Assembly: GCA_011009095.1 (NCBI GenBank) | Contig: VTPC01090603.1 | Location: forward strand, 232,813-296,812 | From: Ignelater luminosus | Lineage: Eukaryota > Arthropoda > Insecta > Coleoptera > Elateridae | Direction: 5' to 3' | Length of the DNA: 64,000 nucleotides | Part shown: positions 12,120-23,696 of the stretch, one piece after another | How the letters are laid out: every line of letters begins with the position of its first letter | Position numbering within the stretch: the first letter of the stretch is position 1 | Made by a program: the position numbers and the translations under genes | The notes under the pieces: model-generated | The model's input: only the letters and a program-made list of their open reading frames with translations | Database searches by the model: none | Told to the model about the DNA's origin: nothing

Positions 12120-12460
12120 TTGTTACTTTTTTCAAACCTCAGCGGCCATTTTAACCATTTTCCCGAGGTGATATTAAAAAACTAAAAGCATACATATGTC
12201 TTATTTCTTGTTGTAGAATACGATTCTAAAGTAACAATAGATTTTTAAAAATTTTTCAAATTTTGGCGACCATTTTGACCATCTTCCCGACGATATATCA
12301 AAGAACGAAGATACCGCGTGATCTTTAGTTTTTAATGTAAAATCCAAATCTGAAGTCAAAATTTTAAAATTTAAAAACAAATGCGGACAGACAGACAGAC
12401 ACACAGACTTCGCAAATTCAGTAACGACTCCTTTTGGAGTTCGTTGAACATGAATAAATC
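12120..12460. repeat. Degenerate repeat with GCGRCCATTTTRACCAT units and (GACA)n
   Basis: Two diverged copies about 125 bases apart: AGCGGCCATTTTAACCATTT followed by TCCCGAGGTGATAT (near 12,141) and TGGCGACCATTTTGACCATC followed by TTCCCGACGATAT (near 12,265). A GACA microsatellite follows at about 12,385-12,405, then GGAGTTCGTTGAACATGAAT. The layout looks like part of a dispersed repeat. Reading frames through it are not genes. Confidence 0.6.
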
Positions 12461-15400
12461 CCTGCCCCCAGTCGTGCACTCTTGATCGACTTCCGAGTTC
12501 CTGCAGTAGATAAAACCGGACGACACGATGACGCCCAGTTTTGGCAAACAGAGACTTGGCACATTCTGTTATTGTTCAATAAACTGTTTCAATAGATATA
12601 TGTCGAGTTTTGTTAATGTTTGCAATATCGCGTTTAGCCATTTGACCAGCCAAATTAAAAATACTTTTCGGTAAGTTCATCTTAAACGTCATCACTTACC
12701 AACGTTTTGACATAAATATTAATCAAATAACTTAGATGACAATAATGCTTTTTTTTTCCTAAGGGTAGTATGATAAATTCATTCTAGATGTAAATAAATA
12801 TGCAATAGACATTTTGCTAAAATTTTTTTACATAACTTAATAGTGAGTTTAACTCAGATACGATCTTCAAATTGTAGATGCGCTGCAATTAAATGCTGCA
12901 ATTTAGACAATTTCCACAGAGCAAAATCAACCCATAGAACAACAATAGAAGACTAACACGATATAGCTGTATCCGCTAGAAGAGAAACACAAGATAACCT
13001 AAACAAACGAGAACAAATAATATAAGAAATTTTTCGCAACTTATGAGAAAAATTATTTGAGCATTGATTATCTTATCCTCCAGACGACTGCTTCGTTCTC
13101 ATCTAATTTCATCTGTAGAAGATAACAGCTCTAAAGTTTACAACTTCATGATTGCTTTTAGTTAAATCTTATTTTACTCTCCGACTACTTGACGGAATTA
13201 GACTGCAGATGAATTTTATAAGTAATTTGGTTATAATATGATATCTATAAAAGCATAATTTTGGGCATGATCAGTGACTTCTTAGTCTTCTAACTGATAA
13301 TGCAGCGAATAGGATATACGAAATAGGAATACATCTGGTTTACAGACAAGGAGTTGGAAAACATCATCCAAAACAAAAAGGTTAGCATAAGCAAGCAAAT
13401 GACTTGTTTTTCCTACCAGAGTCTATGTATACGTCAAGAAGTACGAAAGATGCACTAGATCATCATTGATTTGACATTTTCTGATTTCAAGGGGAAAATG
13501 TAGAGCTTTTCTTTCCTTGTCAATAGATGCCTTGATGTAGCTTAGACACGAAAAATCTGTTGATAGAAAGGTAGAATTTAATAACCTAACGATAATTAAA
13601 CTAGAAAGTTCATTTTAGGCCTTCGTTAACAAATCGGATTTGGCGATAAGAATAGTCAGGAAGTTCTTAAAATGTATTCAAAATTGATACTCCAAAAGCG
13701 ATGCCCATGTCATGCTGAGTTAGTTGCTCTACTCGCCCATTTGTTTGAAGTATAGCTATAATTTTTGTATACTGAGAGACAGCCACAACAGAAATGCACT
13801 TCAGACAAGTGCGGAAGTAGAAAAAAAAGGTGAAACCTGTGTGCAGCACGTCTTCTGAGACACCTTGTACATTGTAAAATAGCAATTTGTACAAAGAACA
13901 AATACTGTAGACGGTAGAATATTACTGGAAGGAATAAACGCGATTTTGACCTTTCTCTATGTTTCTGCCATTTAATTGACATTTCGCGTTTGCTATAAAT
14001 AGTACAATGGTAGTTACATAGAAGTGGATTCACAACCAGAGCTTTTATGTTAAATGGAATATTACTAAAGCTTCTCTTACATTAGAAATCATTGAAATCA
14101 AGAAATTTCCACGTTTGTAAGGCGGTATTTGATCTGAACATGTTCCTTGATCAGCACTGTCACTAGGGGCTGGCGAAGGCGACAAGATGTCATAAAGTAC
14201 ACAGAAATCAACGTAATACAAACTGGCACAATAAAATAATCAGTTAGGAAAAAAAAGGTCCTAAGACTAGATTTTGGCAAAGGCACAAGAAACCATAGTT
14301 ACTACGTCCCTGCCACTGACAGTGGCACCCGCATCTATATCCTATAAAATTGTTCTCTGATGTTCTTCAGTGTTAAATCTGAAAACTCTTTATCACGCTA
14401 CTGATTTAATAGGAGAAACAGACTTGAGAAAAATAATATATTAGACTTGATTATCTTACTATAAAGAGATTGAGTCGTTTAGAGTTAATTTCTTTCTTCC
14501 TATGTTTTTTTAGATTTTTTTACATTAAAATATCGTAGTATAATGCACTACATCTCCTTTACAATAATTTTATCTATTTATATTCAAGGTTGAACGATTA
14601 TACCACAGAAAAAATCTAATATTATTCATTTTAAATAAATTTGACTTTATATAAAATAAAACATGGAAGCTCATTTAAAGCGTCTTACCTACCCATTTTA
14701 TACAGCCATCAAATTGAATTTCCCTTTTACGCATATTATGAAATTTTAAATATTTTCAATTTAGTCTCTTCCCCAAAGTAAATAATGACTAAAACTACAC
14801 AGTATGATGGCAAAACTTTGTTTATATTCGAACAAAATTAGCCTTGTACGAAGAACATCAAAGCTTTCAGTTACAACATGAATAGAATGTTTAATGTAAA
14901 AGGGCAATTTTCAATGGAAGGAAATTTTGTGCGTGAATGTGGTGGCTTCGTAAACAGAAATACTTTTAAGATTATTTACTAACATTTTAAGATATTTTCT
15001 AAATAGATAAAAGCGATTTTCTTTGCTTTTTTGCATGTTTAGTTTCTATTCCTTTTTTGTGAGTATTATCAGTTTTTAGAATCGCAGTCTTATTGTTTAC
15101 TATTTTATTATTATTTTATGTAAATAAATTCTATTGTTACAATTTTTTAATTATCCTGAAAATCTTAAACCTTTTTTTCTCACTTTTCCAAACGGATTAA
15201 ACAACAATTTGATCAAAAAATAATTGAATCTTAAAAATTAATTATTTCTTGGAAACTTGGAAGTTCTTACAAAAACCAGGCAATTTTCTTAAATCAAACT
15301 TTAAATATAAAAGTTATCTACTGAATGAAACAAATAGCAATGAAGAATCGATTTTTGAGAGCTAACTATATACACATACACCACGCGCAGCATAACAGGA

Positions 15401-15482
15401 AAAACTAACAAACAAAAAGCAAAAAATTTCCTCTCGTATAAATAATTCCTAGCTTAAACAAATTATTTATGAAGATCGTGTC
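12461..15482. other. Gene-free AT-rich stretch
   Basis: No gene recognised. A 17-base hairpin (TGCCACTGACAGTGGCA) lies near 14,312. Near 13,845-13,875 the sequence AGACACCTTGTACA resembles the end of a MITE, but a matching second end was not found. Confidence 0.4.
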
Positions 15483-15770
15483 CTACCTGAGTTTTGCAGG
15501 TGAAACGCACTTGCACTCCACTTTAGCACAGCAACCGCCCGTGTAGAATACAATCGGTTTTTGCGGGGGAACATGTACGAAAATCAGACGTATACTCCGC
15601 TTTCTGTCTTCGTTACACTGTATCTCTGCACGGTTAAAAAGAGAAACATTGAAAATCGCGAACACGTGAAGCTACGAACACGGCGCCTTCGTCGATTTTC
15701 CCGGACGCGCAACGAAGAGAAAATTTGGCTATATTATAAGGGCTAGAAATACTACGCAGGCCTGCCCATT
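15483..15770 (-). promoter_or_regulatory. CpG-rich putative promoter and first exon
   Basis: In an AT-rich desert this stretch is dense in CpG (for example GCGCGTCCGG and CGGCGCC). On the minus strand it carries, in order, a TATA-like CCTTATAATATAGCC near 15,735, the CpG-rich block, an open frame of 60 codons (15,483-15,665; cysteine-rich end GGCCAKVECKCVSP), and a strong splice donor AACTCAG/GTAGGA near 15,485. I could not identify downstream exons. It may be a noncoding or short-coding first exon of a minus-strand gene. The protein is not recognised and may not be translated. Confidence 0.35.
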
Positions 15771-17950
15771 CGGACCGGAAAAAAGAACCAAACGTGTATT
15801 AAGATAAATTCTTTTAGACATTCAGTTTGTTTTCTATTTTACTCTGACTAGACACGAAACGATTTTCTTCAAATTGGTACCCGTTCGTAATTATTGATTT
15901 GACGGCCCTTTTGTTGTTATTATTTGACAATTTATGAGAATTTAATTTAGTTTGACGATTTCTAAGCACGCACGATGATAGTTATCTTCGATACATTTTT
16001 ATTTTGACAATAATATTGTTTAACAAGATTATTAACTATCCAATTTGGTTATTTATTAAAGCTTTATTCTTCTAGTATGTGACAGCCACGTGTGTATCTC
16101 ACCTTCTAGATCTGTTTGTGTAATACTGAAATCAATAAATCAATACATTTTATTTTTATTTTTGGACATTTTACTAATAATGAAAGGATCTGAAATATTA
16201 TTGTAGATGAATTTATAAGAAAACATCAAGATCAATAAAGATTACAAAAGAAATTTCTTTGGAAACATTCATCTGTCATCATCAGTAAGATTGGTAATTG
16301 TGATTGTCAAAGTAACGTCAACTCGGCTCTAAAGGTTAGTTTACCGTCAATAAAGGTCAGTTTGGCAAACTCCTAAAGAAACAAAAGAACAGAATTAATT
16401 AAGAATCAAACGGAAGAACCAACGATAAGTTACGGTCACTTGATATTATTACTTAAAACGGTAGCCAAAACAGTTATTTCTTTATTACTTATTAGATTCG
16501 TATTTTTATTTAACCGAGAAATATTTAATTAAATCGTAATTAATTTCTTCATTTTAATTAAATATAAAGGTTCTAAAATGTAATTATTTATATTTATTGC
16601 TGAATGAACTGAATGAATTTAATAATTATGTTGACTTCTATATTATTTTGGAAAGATTAAAATTAAAACCAGATATATCTAAGAGATTTACTTAAAATGG
16701 TAACGGGCAACATAAAAAGATATCAAAAGAATGTTAAGCGTCGTCATTTAAAACAATTTGAGTTATTTAGAGGCAACTTTTTGTTTTAATTTGAGAGCAA
16801 CTTCTCGTTTAGTGAGTCTACCAAATCCACAATGTCGCTTTTCTGTTGTCTAGGCAGAGATTAGAACCGATTTATCTGATTCATGAACACTTTAGATGGA
16901 ATCGTAAAAAGCGTGCTCAGAATGTGTATTTATGGATACGGCTGGATTCAGACTTGAGTTTAAACGATTAATAAATAAGAAAAAAAAGTAGAGTGAACCC
17001 AGTTTCGGACTCGCATACAGAAACCGTATATTCCATCTCAATTTAAAAAAAAATGTTCCACAATCAATAAAGTTTGGAAAACGCAGTATAATGTTTTAAC
17101 AATTTTTCAATTATTTACATTATGGTGTTTCTACTACCTGGTTCTTCAACCAGTACAACGTCTAACTAAACGAAAAAGGCCCATAGTTTCATTGCTTTTT
17201 AGGGGACCTCTGAGAATTTTCTTCGTATCTCGGTACTCCACTTTCTCAAAAAAGATTTCTAGTATTGCCGCTGAAGGCCGAAGGTAAACCCTGACTGCTG
17301 GCCGCCACAAGAAGAGTTAAGGTAGGTAAAGACTGGCCCTCTCCGTACATGGGGTACATTCATACAAGGTTGATATATTGTAAACAAACACCCTAATCTG
17401 AGCGCACTACGTGTGAAGCAGACTAAGCACACCCGTATAACATGTCTCTAAGCAGACCTTTGGTGAGCCACCATCTGCTGATAAAATTTGATACCAGTCA
17501 GACAGCGGCGCTGAAGCTAGTATGGAAACACCATGTTTTTACGCTATTTAAGTAAATCTCATAACCATAGCCCGGACGTTTACGTCGGAATTCAAAAATC
17601 AACTCCTTATAACGCCGTAGGCAGGTCATACCGCCGCGCCGACCAAATCACAAGCAATGCATGCATTCCAATAGCCGCGTGTGCAATACTGGTGGGAGGC
17701 AAAAACCTAAAACGTCCGGGCTTAACTCATAACCAAATGTGCGAGTGTGTTCAAAAATTTAAAAAGTAATCGAATCTGAAATATTTTTTCAGGTAAGTAC
17801 AAAGGTATCAGAATCCTATTTTAATAACAGTTTTCTTGATTTCTGGCCGAGTTTTACAAAACCTAACCTAGAGTAATGATTTTACTTTGGGGTAGATTCG
17901 TACAGTACGCGTACGAATGCGCCCCTGCGTGATTTTTTCTCATTGTTTCA
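15771..17950. other. Gene-free stretch
   Basis: Mostly AT-rich. A slightly GC-richer block at about 17,270-17,760 contains a 78-codon plus-strand frame without recognisable family and is more likely repeat debris. No gene supported. Confidence 0.4.
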
Positions 17951-17954
17951 GAAC

Positions 17955-18980
17955 CATGGTGACCTATAAGAAAAAGGGAACTCACTGTAGTGAGATAAAT
18001 GAAGTAGCAATTTCTTTGGCAATCAAGGATGTAAAGATGTACTATAATTGACAGCCATAGATTTTAGAGAGCTGTGTAGAATAATGAGGAAAAAAACAGC
18101 TTCGTTCATTTAGTTTGAAATATACTTCCTATCAAATATTCTCGACTGAGGAAGAAATAAAATGCCTTATGAAGTGACAATTCTACAAGTCAGAAAGTTA
18201 GCATACGAATGTGCAAAAAATATCAATTGTAAATATCCATCAAGTTGTGATGGAAAACAGATAACCGGAGTCGATTGAATTAATGGGTTTCACAAAGCGA
18301 ACAATAATTTGGATTTCAGGCAACCTGCAAATGCAAGTGCTATATTTACTCATGTGCATTATAAAAACTACTTCATCCATGATGTACCCGAAGGAAGCCT
18401 TGATGTTGGCTCCAAAATAAGTCATGCGGCCATAGAAGCAATTAACTATGCCCGAAATAATGTATTACTTATCTATCTTTTCCTCCACGCACCTCGCACC
18501 GTCTTCAGCCACTAGACATTGGGATGTTTGGTTTCTTCAATTTGAAGCTTAAAATCGCTTTCAAGATTGGAAAGATCGTAACCATCTACGAAATTCCCAA
18601 AAACAGAATATTACGAGTCATTCACAGCAAAAAATATTATTAGTGGATTTACTGTACCGGAAATATGCATTCGGCATTGAAATATGAAGACTATGCGTAA
18701 GGTTTACACATGAATCTAACGATTCCGAAATGTATATACCTACACATCAACAAGACGCTGTACATGAGGCTTCTTTAGGAGTCAACAAACTTCAAACTAT
18801 ACCACCAAACTTCAGGGCATCTGCAATCCAAAACTTTAAAAACCCCAGAAATAATTTGCTCATACTCCAAACTTGTAAAAAAAAGACCAAGACACGAATT
18901 CTCCAGAGACGGCAAGAGTTACAAATAAAAAAAAGTAAGCAGAACAATGAGAAGCATAACATAAGAGTTTTGTGAATGAT
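17955..18980 (+). pseudogene. Pogo/Tigger-like DDE transposase relic
   Basis: Plus-strand pieces spell a degraded transposase of the pogo/Tigger/jerky group. It starts MVTYKKKGTHCS at 17,955, corresponding to the basic N-terminus before the helix-turn-helix. EEEIKCLMK and RKLAYECAKN (about 18,150-18,215) precede a DNA-binding segment with a GF.KA...LDFRQPANASA signature (about 18,275-18,345). FPPRTSHRLQPLDIGMFG (about 18,478-18,530) is the conserved PPH.SH.LQPLD block of the DDE domain. C-terminal basic sequence continues to about 18,980. Frames switch and stops interrupt, so it is dead. Much of the catalytic core between 18,440 and 18,480 is missing. Confidence 0.75.
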
Positions 18981-19499
18981 TAAGTAACGATGTTGGGAAG
19001 CGGTGAAAAAGTACAGCGTCGCCATCAGAAGACAATGTTCCAATCTGGGATCATTAATTCTTATGGTCAACGAGTTTTATATTATTACGAGTCTTTGAAA
19101 ATGTTGAATATCAGACTATAAAACACCACTGTTATTTTTATTGAAGGCATCAAGGCACGTTTTGAAAAAAAGGACGCATGACTGACTGGTCTTTATCTTT
19201 TCTAGCGTGCAACTTAAGATCATCCATGTGAATTATGACTATCTTCTTTTTGACCCTTCATATTGCTATGTGTCACAAAATTATACAAATTTTAGTTATA
19301 AATATTTCGGCACCCACTGTTTAATAGAAAAAAAGGGTTTAAAACTATAAATAAAGAACACACTTTTTCTTTTTGGGCCAACAACTTCAATTCTTATATA
19401 ATTTTTTCAGCAGTCAAAAAACCATCTGCTACCCATTTATTATTAACAATAACTACATCTGACAAAATAGTGGGGAGGTTGAAACCTTTTTACCAAAAT
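18981..19499. other. Gene-free stretch
   Basis: Nothing recognisable between the pogo-like relic and the reverse transcriptase fragment. Confidence 0.4.
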
Positions 19500-19800
19500 T
19501 AAATTCATGACGTAACACTATGATTCAATAATTCACTCACGGGGTCTAACACCAGAACCACAAAGGACTTAGAGAATCTTCTTGGTAAATACTTATTTTA
19601 ATTGCAATCTGTCCTTGATCACGATTAGTAGTTAAGGTTAACTTTGTTTTCTACTGAACCATAAGGTGTAATAGTCTTATAAGGTGGGTTTGTCTTGTAT
19701 ATTCGAAGTACCTTTAATAACCACGAGTGTGACATAGAATCATATGCCTTTCTATAGTCTAACCATGTCATAAACATGTATCTTAGCAAAGCAAAATAAA
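19500..19800 (-). pseudogene. Non-LTR reverse transcriptase fragment
   Basis: On the minus strand, WLDYRKAYDSMSHSWLLKVL (about 19,700-19,760) is a good match to RT block A, with the catalytic Asp in DYRKAYD. Further along the same strand, PRRFSKSFVVLVLDPVSELL (about 19,520-19,590) resembles the following QGD-SLSPLWF-type block in frame-shifted form. The sequence style, with WIDYKKAFDSVPHSWL-like words, recalls R2/R4-type LINEs. Only this short part remains, with a frame break between the two blocks. Confidence 0.7.
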
Positions 19801-19879
19801 ACAAAAAACCAAAATATGCCATTTTCCAGTGGTTGTCAGTAGTTATTACAAATCACTATTCAATTTATTTAATATAACA

Positions 19880-20903
19880 ATGTTTACACAAGCACAAAAA
19901 ACATTTATTGTGGAAAGATATTTTCGTAATGGTCGACGTCTGAAAAATGGTGAATGCCAATATAATATCGTCGTTTGCATAGAAGAGTTTAGACAACGTT
20001 TTTCTTTGGCTGTATTTAACAGAAATCAGTTTAGAAAGCAGGCCTTACGATCGATTCATTCCTTTCGCAGCATTGGAAATATGAACGATAAATCGAGAAC
20101 TGGGAGATTTCGTGCTAGAAATGTATATGTTATAAACATTGTTAGAAATGCAGTTCAAGATGAACCTACCACTTTAATTATAGAAGATTGGCTCAACAGT
20201 TAACTCGTACTACCACCCACAGGATTCTTCGTCAAGACCTTCACATGAAACCGTATAGAATGCAAATTCACCAAGAACTTCTACCGCCAGATTATAATAA
20301 TAGACTGTCATATTGTCAGTAGTTCAATTCAAACAAATAACGACGAAATGTTAATTTTATACCGATGAAGCCTGGCTTCATCTAGATGGATATACATATT
20401 AATTTGAAGAACATGCCAATGTGGAGCCTTAATAATCTACATTGTTAGTCTTTGCAATGTCAAGGTGAAGAATCATCAGGACAATATGTTTTGAAGACAA
20501 TATGTAAATGCTGGCATTTAGAGAGACACTATTCTGCAACAATTTATTAATGAACTTCATTATGACGAACTCCAAAATGGCTTCATTCAACAAGACTCTG
20601 CCAGACCGCACGTTGCCCAAGAAACGTTAAATTACCTTCATGAGTTCTTCGACGACAGGTTAATAAGCAAGGACAGATTTCCACCAGGTTCTTGTGATCT
20701 ACCCCGTTGAATTATTTTCTTTTCCCGTATTAAGAAATTCAGTATTTAGAAGTTCAGTGCATACGATAGAAGATCTAAAAACCATATAATAAGAAAGTAA
20801 GAAGAGCTACACAAGTATTACAAAAACTGTTTGACAATATGAAACGTACAAGCGTATAAAGTGTATTCGTGAAAACGGACAACGCATTCAACATTTGTTG
20901 TAA
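19880..20903 (+). pseudogene. IS630/mariner-type transposase pseudogene, nearly full length
   Basis: Starts ATG at 19,880 (MFTQAQKTFIVERYFRNG) and ends RENGQRIQHLL-stop at 20,903, about 1,024 bases, a normal length for the family. The first 290 bases are open and include a GRFRARN segment and NAVQDEPTT. A frameshift near 20,180 moves into RRLAQQLTRTTTHRILRQDL. YTDEAWL..DGYI near 20,360 holds the first catalytic Asp. FIQQDSARPHVAQETLNYL near 20,585-20,635 carries the second Asp, and DRFPPGSCD then PLNYF near 20,680 the third-acid block. Stops and shifts make it inactive. Terminal inverted repeats were not found by eye. Confidence 0.8.
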
Positions 20904-21677
20904 CGTTTAAATCTTTATTAGTTTGATAATCCACATTATGAACTGTAAAATATCAACATCATTACAAAGGCTTTTATTTATAAATAATGGAATTTTTCGA
21001 GCAATTTTAACACAACATAAAAAACATTTAACATAACCTCTAGAATACTTCTTATTGTCAGTATTCTCAATAGACCAATGTTGATCTAGTCTAATTTTCA
21101 CTTTTTCTAACTCAAAGTGCCAACTAAGTTTAGTTTGCTTTGCTATTATTGCTGTAATTATTTTGTAGAAAGTATTTTATTGGTAGTCATTCTTGATTGC
21201 TTTATTTTCCTCAGTCATTCAAACTGACGTTGCTATCGTTTTAACCCTTTTTTATTTTTACTTCTAATGGATTGCAACTATAGAATTTCCTAATACTCTT
21301 TTACTCTGTATTTGGTGCTTCTTTTGCATTCATGTTCTTATTTTCTATAATTGTTTGCAAAAGTCTTCTTTGGTATGTTAGGAAATTTTGTTTTGCATCT
21401 TCGCAACCCTTTACTCTTTGCTGCTTGTTTTAGTTTATATTTGTTTTCATTATTAACCGTTGCTTTGAATTTTGATCATCTTTTATTCCGTTCTTCCCTG
21501 GTATTTGAATGGCTAATAATAGCTAGAAGAATCAACCCAAAGAGTTTGATTGGTCTGAAAAGACTGACAGCCATAAAGATCCAATTTCTAGATAAAACCT
21601 CATCTCTCAGAGAATCAACAGCTTCTAAAAGTAAGTCTTTAATGATAAGTCTTCGGTGGTCCAGGTCTCTATACAGA
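20904..21677. other. Gene-free stretch
   Basis: AT-rich. A plus-strand frame at 21,351-21,686 has hydrophobic content but no family resemblance or splice context. No gene supported. Confidence 0.4.
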
Positions 21678-22033
21678 CCCATATAGCACCGGACATCCAG
21701 TGGACGTCCATTTGTCATCCAAATTTCGTCCCGATGTCCATGGACGTAAACTGGACATCCATTGGACGTCCACTGGACGACTGTTAGTGGACATCCATTT
21801 TCGTCCAAAAATCGTCCAAATTATGCTCAAAGGTCGTCCAGATTATGTCCAAACATCATCCGAATTATATCCAAAAATTGTCCGGATTATGTCCTAATTA
21901 CGTACAAATTACGTCCAGTAACGGACGTCTGTAGGATGTCCAAAGTTGTGACAAACGTCCGTCTACTGGACATCCATCCGCCGAGATTTGGACGTCCAAT
22001 GGACATCCATAGGATGTCCGTGTGCTATATGGG
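21678..22033. mobile_element. MITE made of GGAC(A/G)TCC boxes, copy 1
   Basis: About 356 bases bounded by inverted ends CCCATATAGCAC and GTGCTATATGGG. Inside, the word GGAC(A/G)TCC occurs at least eight times, with many one-base variants (GTCCAAA, CGTCCAGATT). The box is palindromic in its GGACGTCC form. There is no coding capacity. A second diverged copy lies at about 25,432-25,733. ACAGA lies just outside both ends but not exactly adjacent, so the target duplication is unresolved. Confidence 0.8.
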
Positions 22034-22504
22034 GACAGAAATAGCCTTTCTATTTTCTAGCAGAATTCTAAATGAATTTTAAACACAGCTGAAAATAATG
22101 AGAGGCCTCAATTTAAAGTGTATTGAGCGTTTGGATTTTGGGTCAGTTAGGCCAGTCGAGAATGTTAGATACCGAGTTTTCTTTGGGACATGTTGAGTTT
22201 ACCCAGTTGGGTCTGAAGTTCCGGCCCATGCAAGACTATAAGGCAATAATCCAAGCTTTACAGATCTGAATATGAACTGAAAATATTTATAACATTCTCT
22301 TTGGCCGTAGATTATGTAGATTTTGATGAGGGTGCTGGAAAGGTGTCATTGAAATAGACAAGAAAAAGCTGATCGAATTGGAAACAGGATCATTACAAGA
22401 AGGGTTGAACTTTGTTAAAAATCACTAGAAAAGAGCAAGGTACGTTAATCAAGGACTATGATTTAAGAAATAAGCAGAAAAAGTCTTTTTTAAATACTTT
22501 TATT
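22034..22504. other. Intergenic
   Basis: No feature recognised. It is the 3' flank of the first serine-protease homologue. Confidence 0.5.
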
Positions 22505-23696
22505 TTAGTTTCTTAATCTACTGACTAGATGTAAAACTAATATACAAAATGCACAAACAAGATTATCATAAAACTTAGCCATTCTCTTGGCAACACTGTT
22601 TCTGTGCATACCAGGCTTATTACCTGCAGTCCGTTCTATAACTACTATGTTTGTTAACTGACCAATATACTTTTTAAAAAATTCATAATGGCTTCCTATA
22701 TCAGAAAAGATAAACGTCGTCGTTTCATTTTGGCACTTCCTTGTGGTTGACTCTTTTATAAATCCAATTACGGTTTTATCACAAAACACCATTCTGCTGT
22801 CATCTACCTAGAAATGCACATACCTTTAAATACAAATGCATGTTTGTAAGTAAAATAATTAATCTTACCCTGCATTTCCACCTGGATGGATTCATTGATG
22901 TTGAACAGACAGAATGAGCTACTTTCATGGAATCATTCAATTTAAGTGTCTCTTTACATGTGTCTTGATTAGATACTTCTGTGATTTCACTATACTGATA
23001 AACCGGACCAGGATAATCAGTAAATACAAAACCTGCCATAAAACAGTGTTTGAATGTACCATTAAAAGGTTTTACTGGTACAGAAATGTGATTGACTAAT
23101 CCACCAAGAGATAAACCTTCAGTCAGCTATTAGAAAGAAATAGTTATTATAAATGTAATTTAAACTTTCATTTTACCTTAATCAAAGCTACGTCTGCATT
23201 TGATGCATTTGAATTACAAGACAATTCTTTTGCTTGCCTCCAAGTGGGGCGTATTTCTTCAATCACCGACGTGTCTCGAATACCAATCAATACATTGATA
23301 TTTGTAACAGGCACTTCTCCAGATAAATAGATTTCAGGTTTCATACATATGTAACTGGTAAGTACTAATTCGTGAGTTATTATAACTCCATTACACAATT
23401 CAACTCTCTCATCTAATATTATCACCTGTAGTTTATAAAATCAGTGATACTAAGAATTTATTAAATTTAATTCTAGTACCAGAAATGGTAATTCGCCGGG
23501 TGGAGCAACAGGAAGGGAAAGGACTTCCGAAATGAAAGGCATAGAATTTACATACTGCCGAGTTTCCCATAGACTTGCATTATCCATACGTATTGCTTCT
23601 GCAAATGCATTACTTTGTCTAAAAGTCTTTTTTGATTCATGTTAGTAAGAACTTACCACAATTAACAATAAAAAGAAATATAAAGACAATAACCAT
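22505..23696 (-). CDS. Secreted serine-protease homologue A (catalytically dead)
   Basis: Five coding exons on the minus strand: 23,657-23,696; 23,480-23,598; 23,177-23,425; 22,869-23,126; 22,505-22,807, predicting 322 residues. All introns are GT-AG and phases join cleanly. Residues 1-13 (MVIVFIFLFIVNC) form a signal peptide. The chymotrypsin fold is recognisable from the disulfide pair C64 and C80 around VLTSYIC and from NADVALIK, which keeps the catalytic Asp at 131. The catalytic His is Ile79, and the GDSGGP region (about 248-255) reads QNETTTFI, so it should not cleave peptides. A hydrophobic stretch near 305-317 could be a C-terminal anchor or GPI-type tail. Exon phases match its neighbour at 26-27 kb, indicating tandem duplication. 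The role is unknown; such homologues often act as cofactors or binding proteins. Confidence 0.8.

Noticed and set aside
13845-13875. MITE end GTGTCTCAGAAGAC-like
   Set aside because: No matching inverted partner was found nearby.
14312-14328. 17-base hairpin TGCCACTGACAGTGGCA
   Set aside because: Too short and isolated to call a feature.
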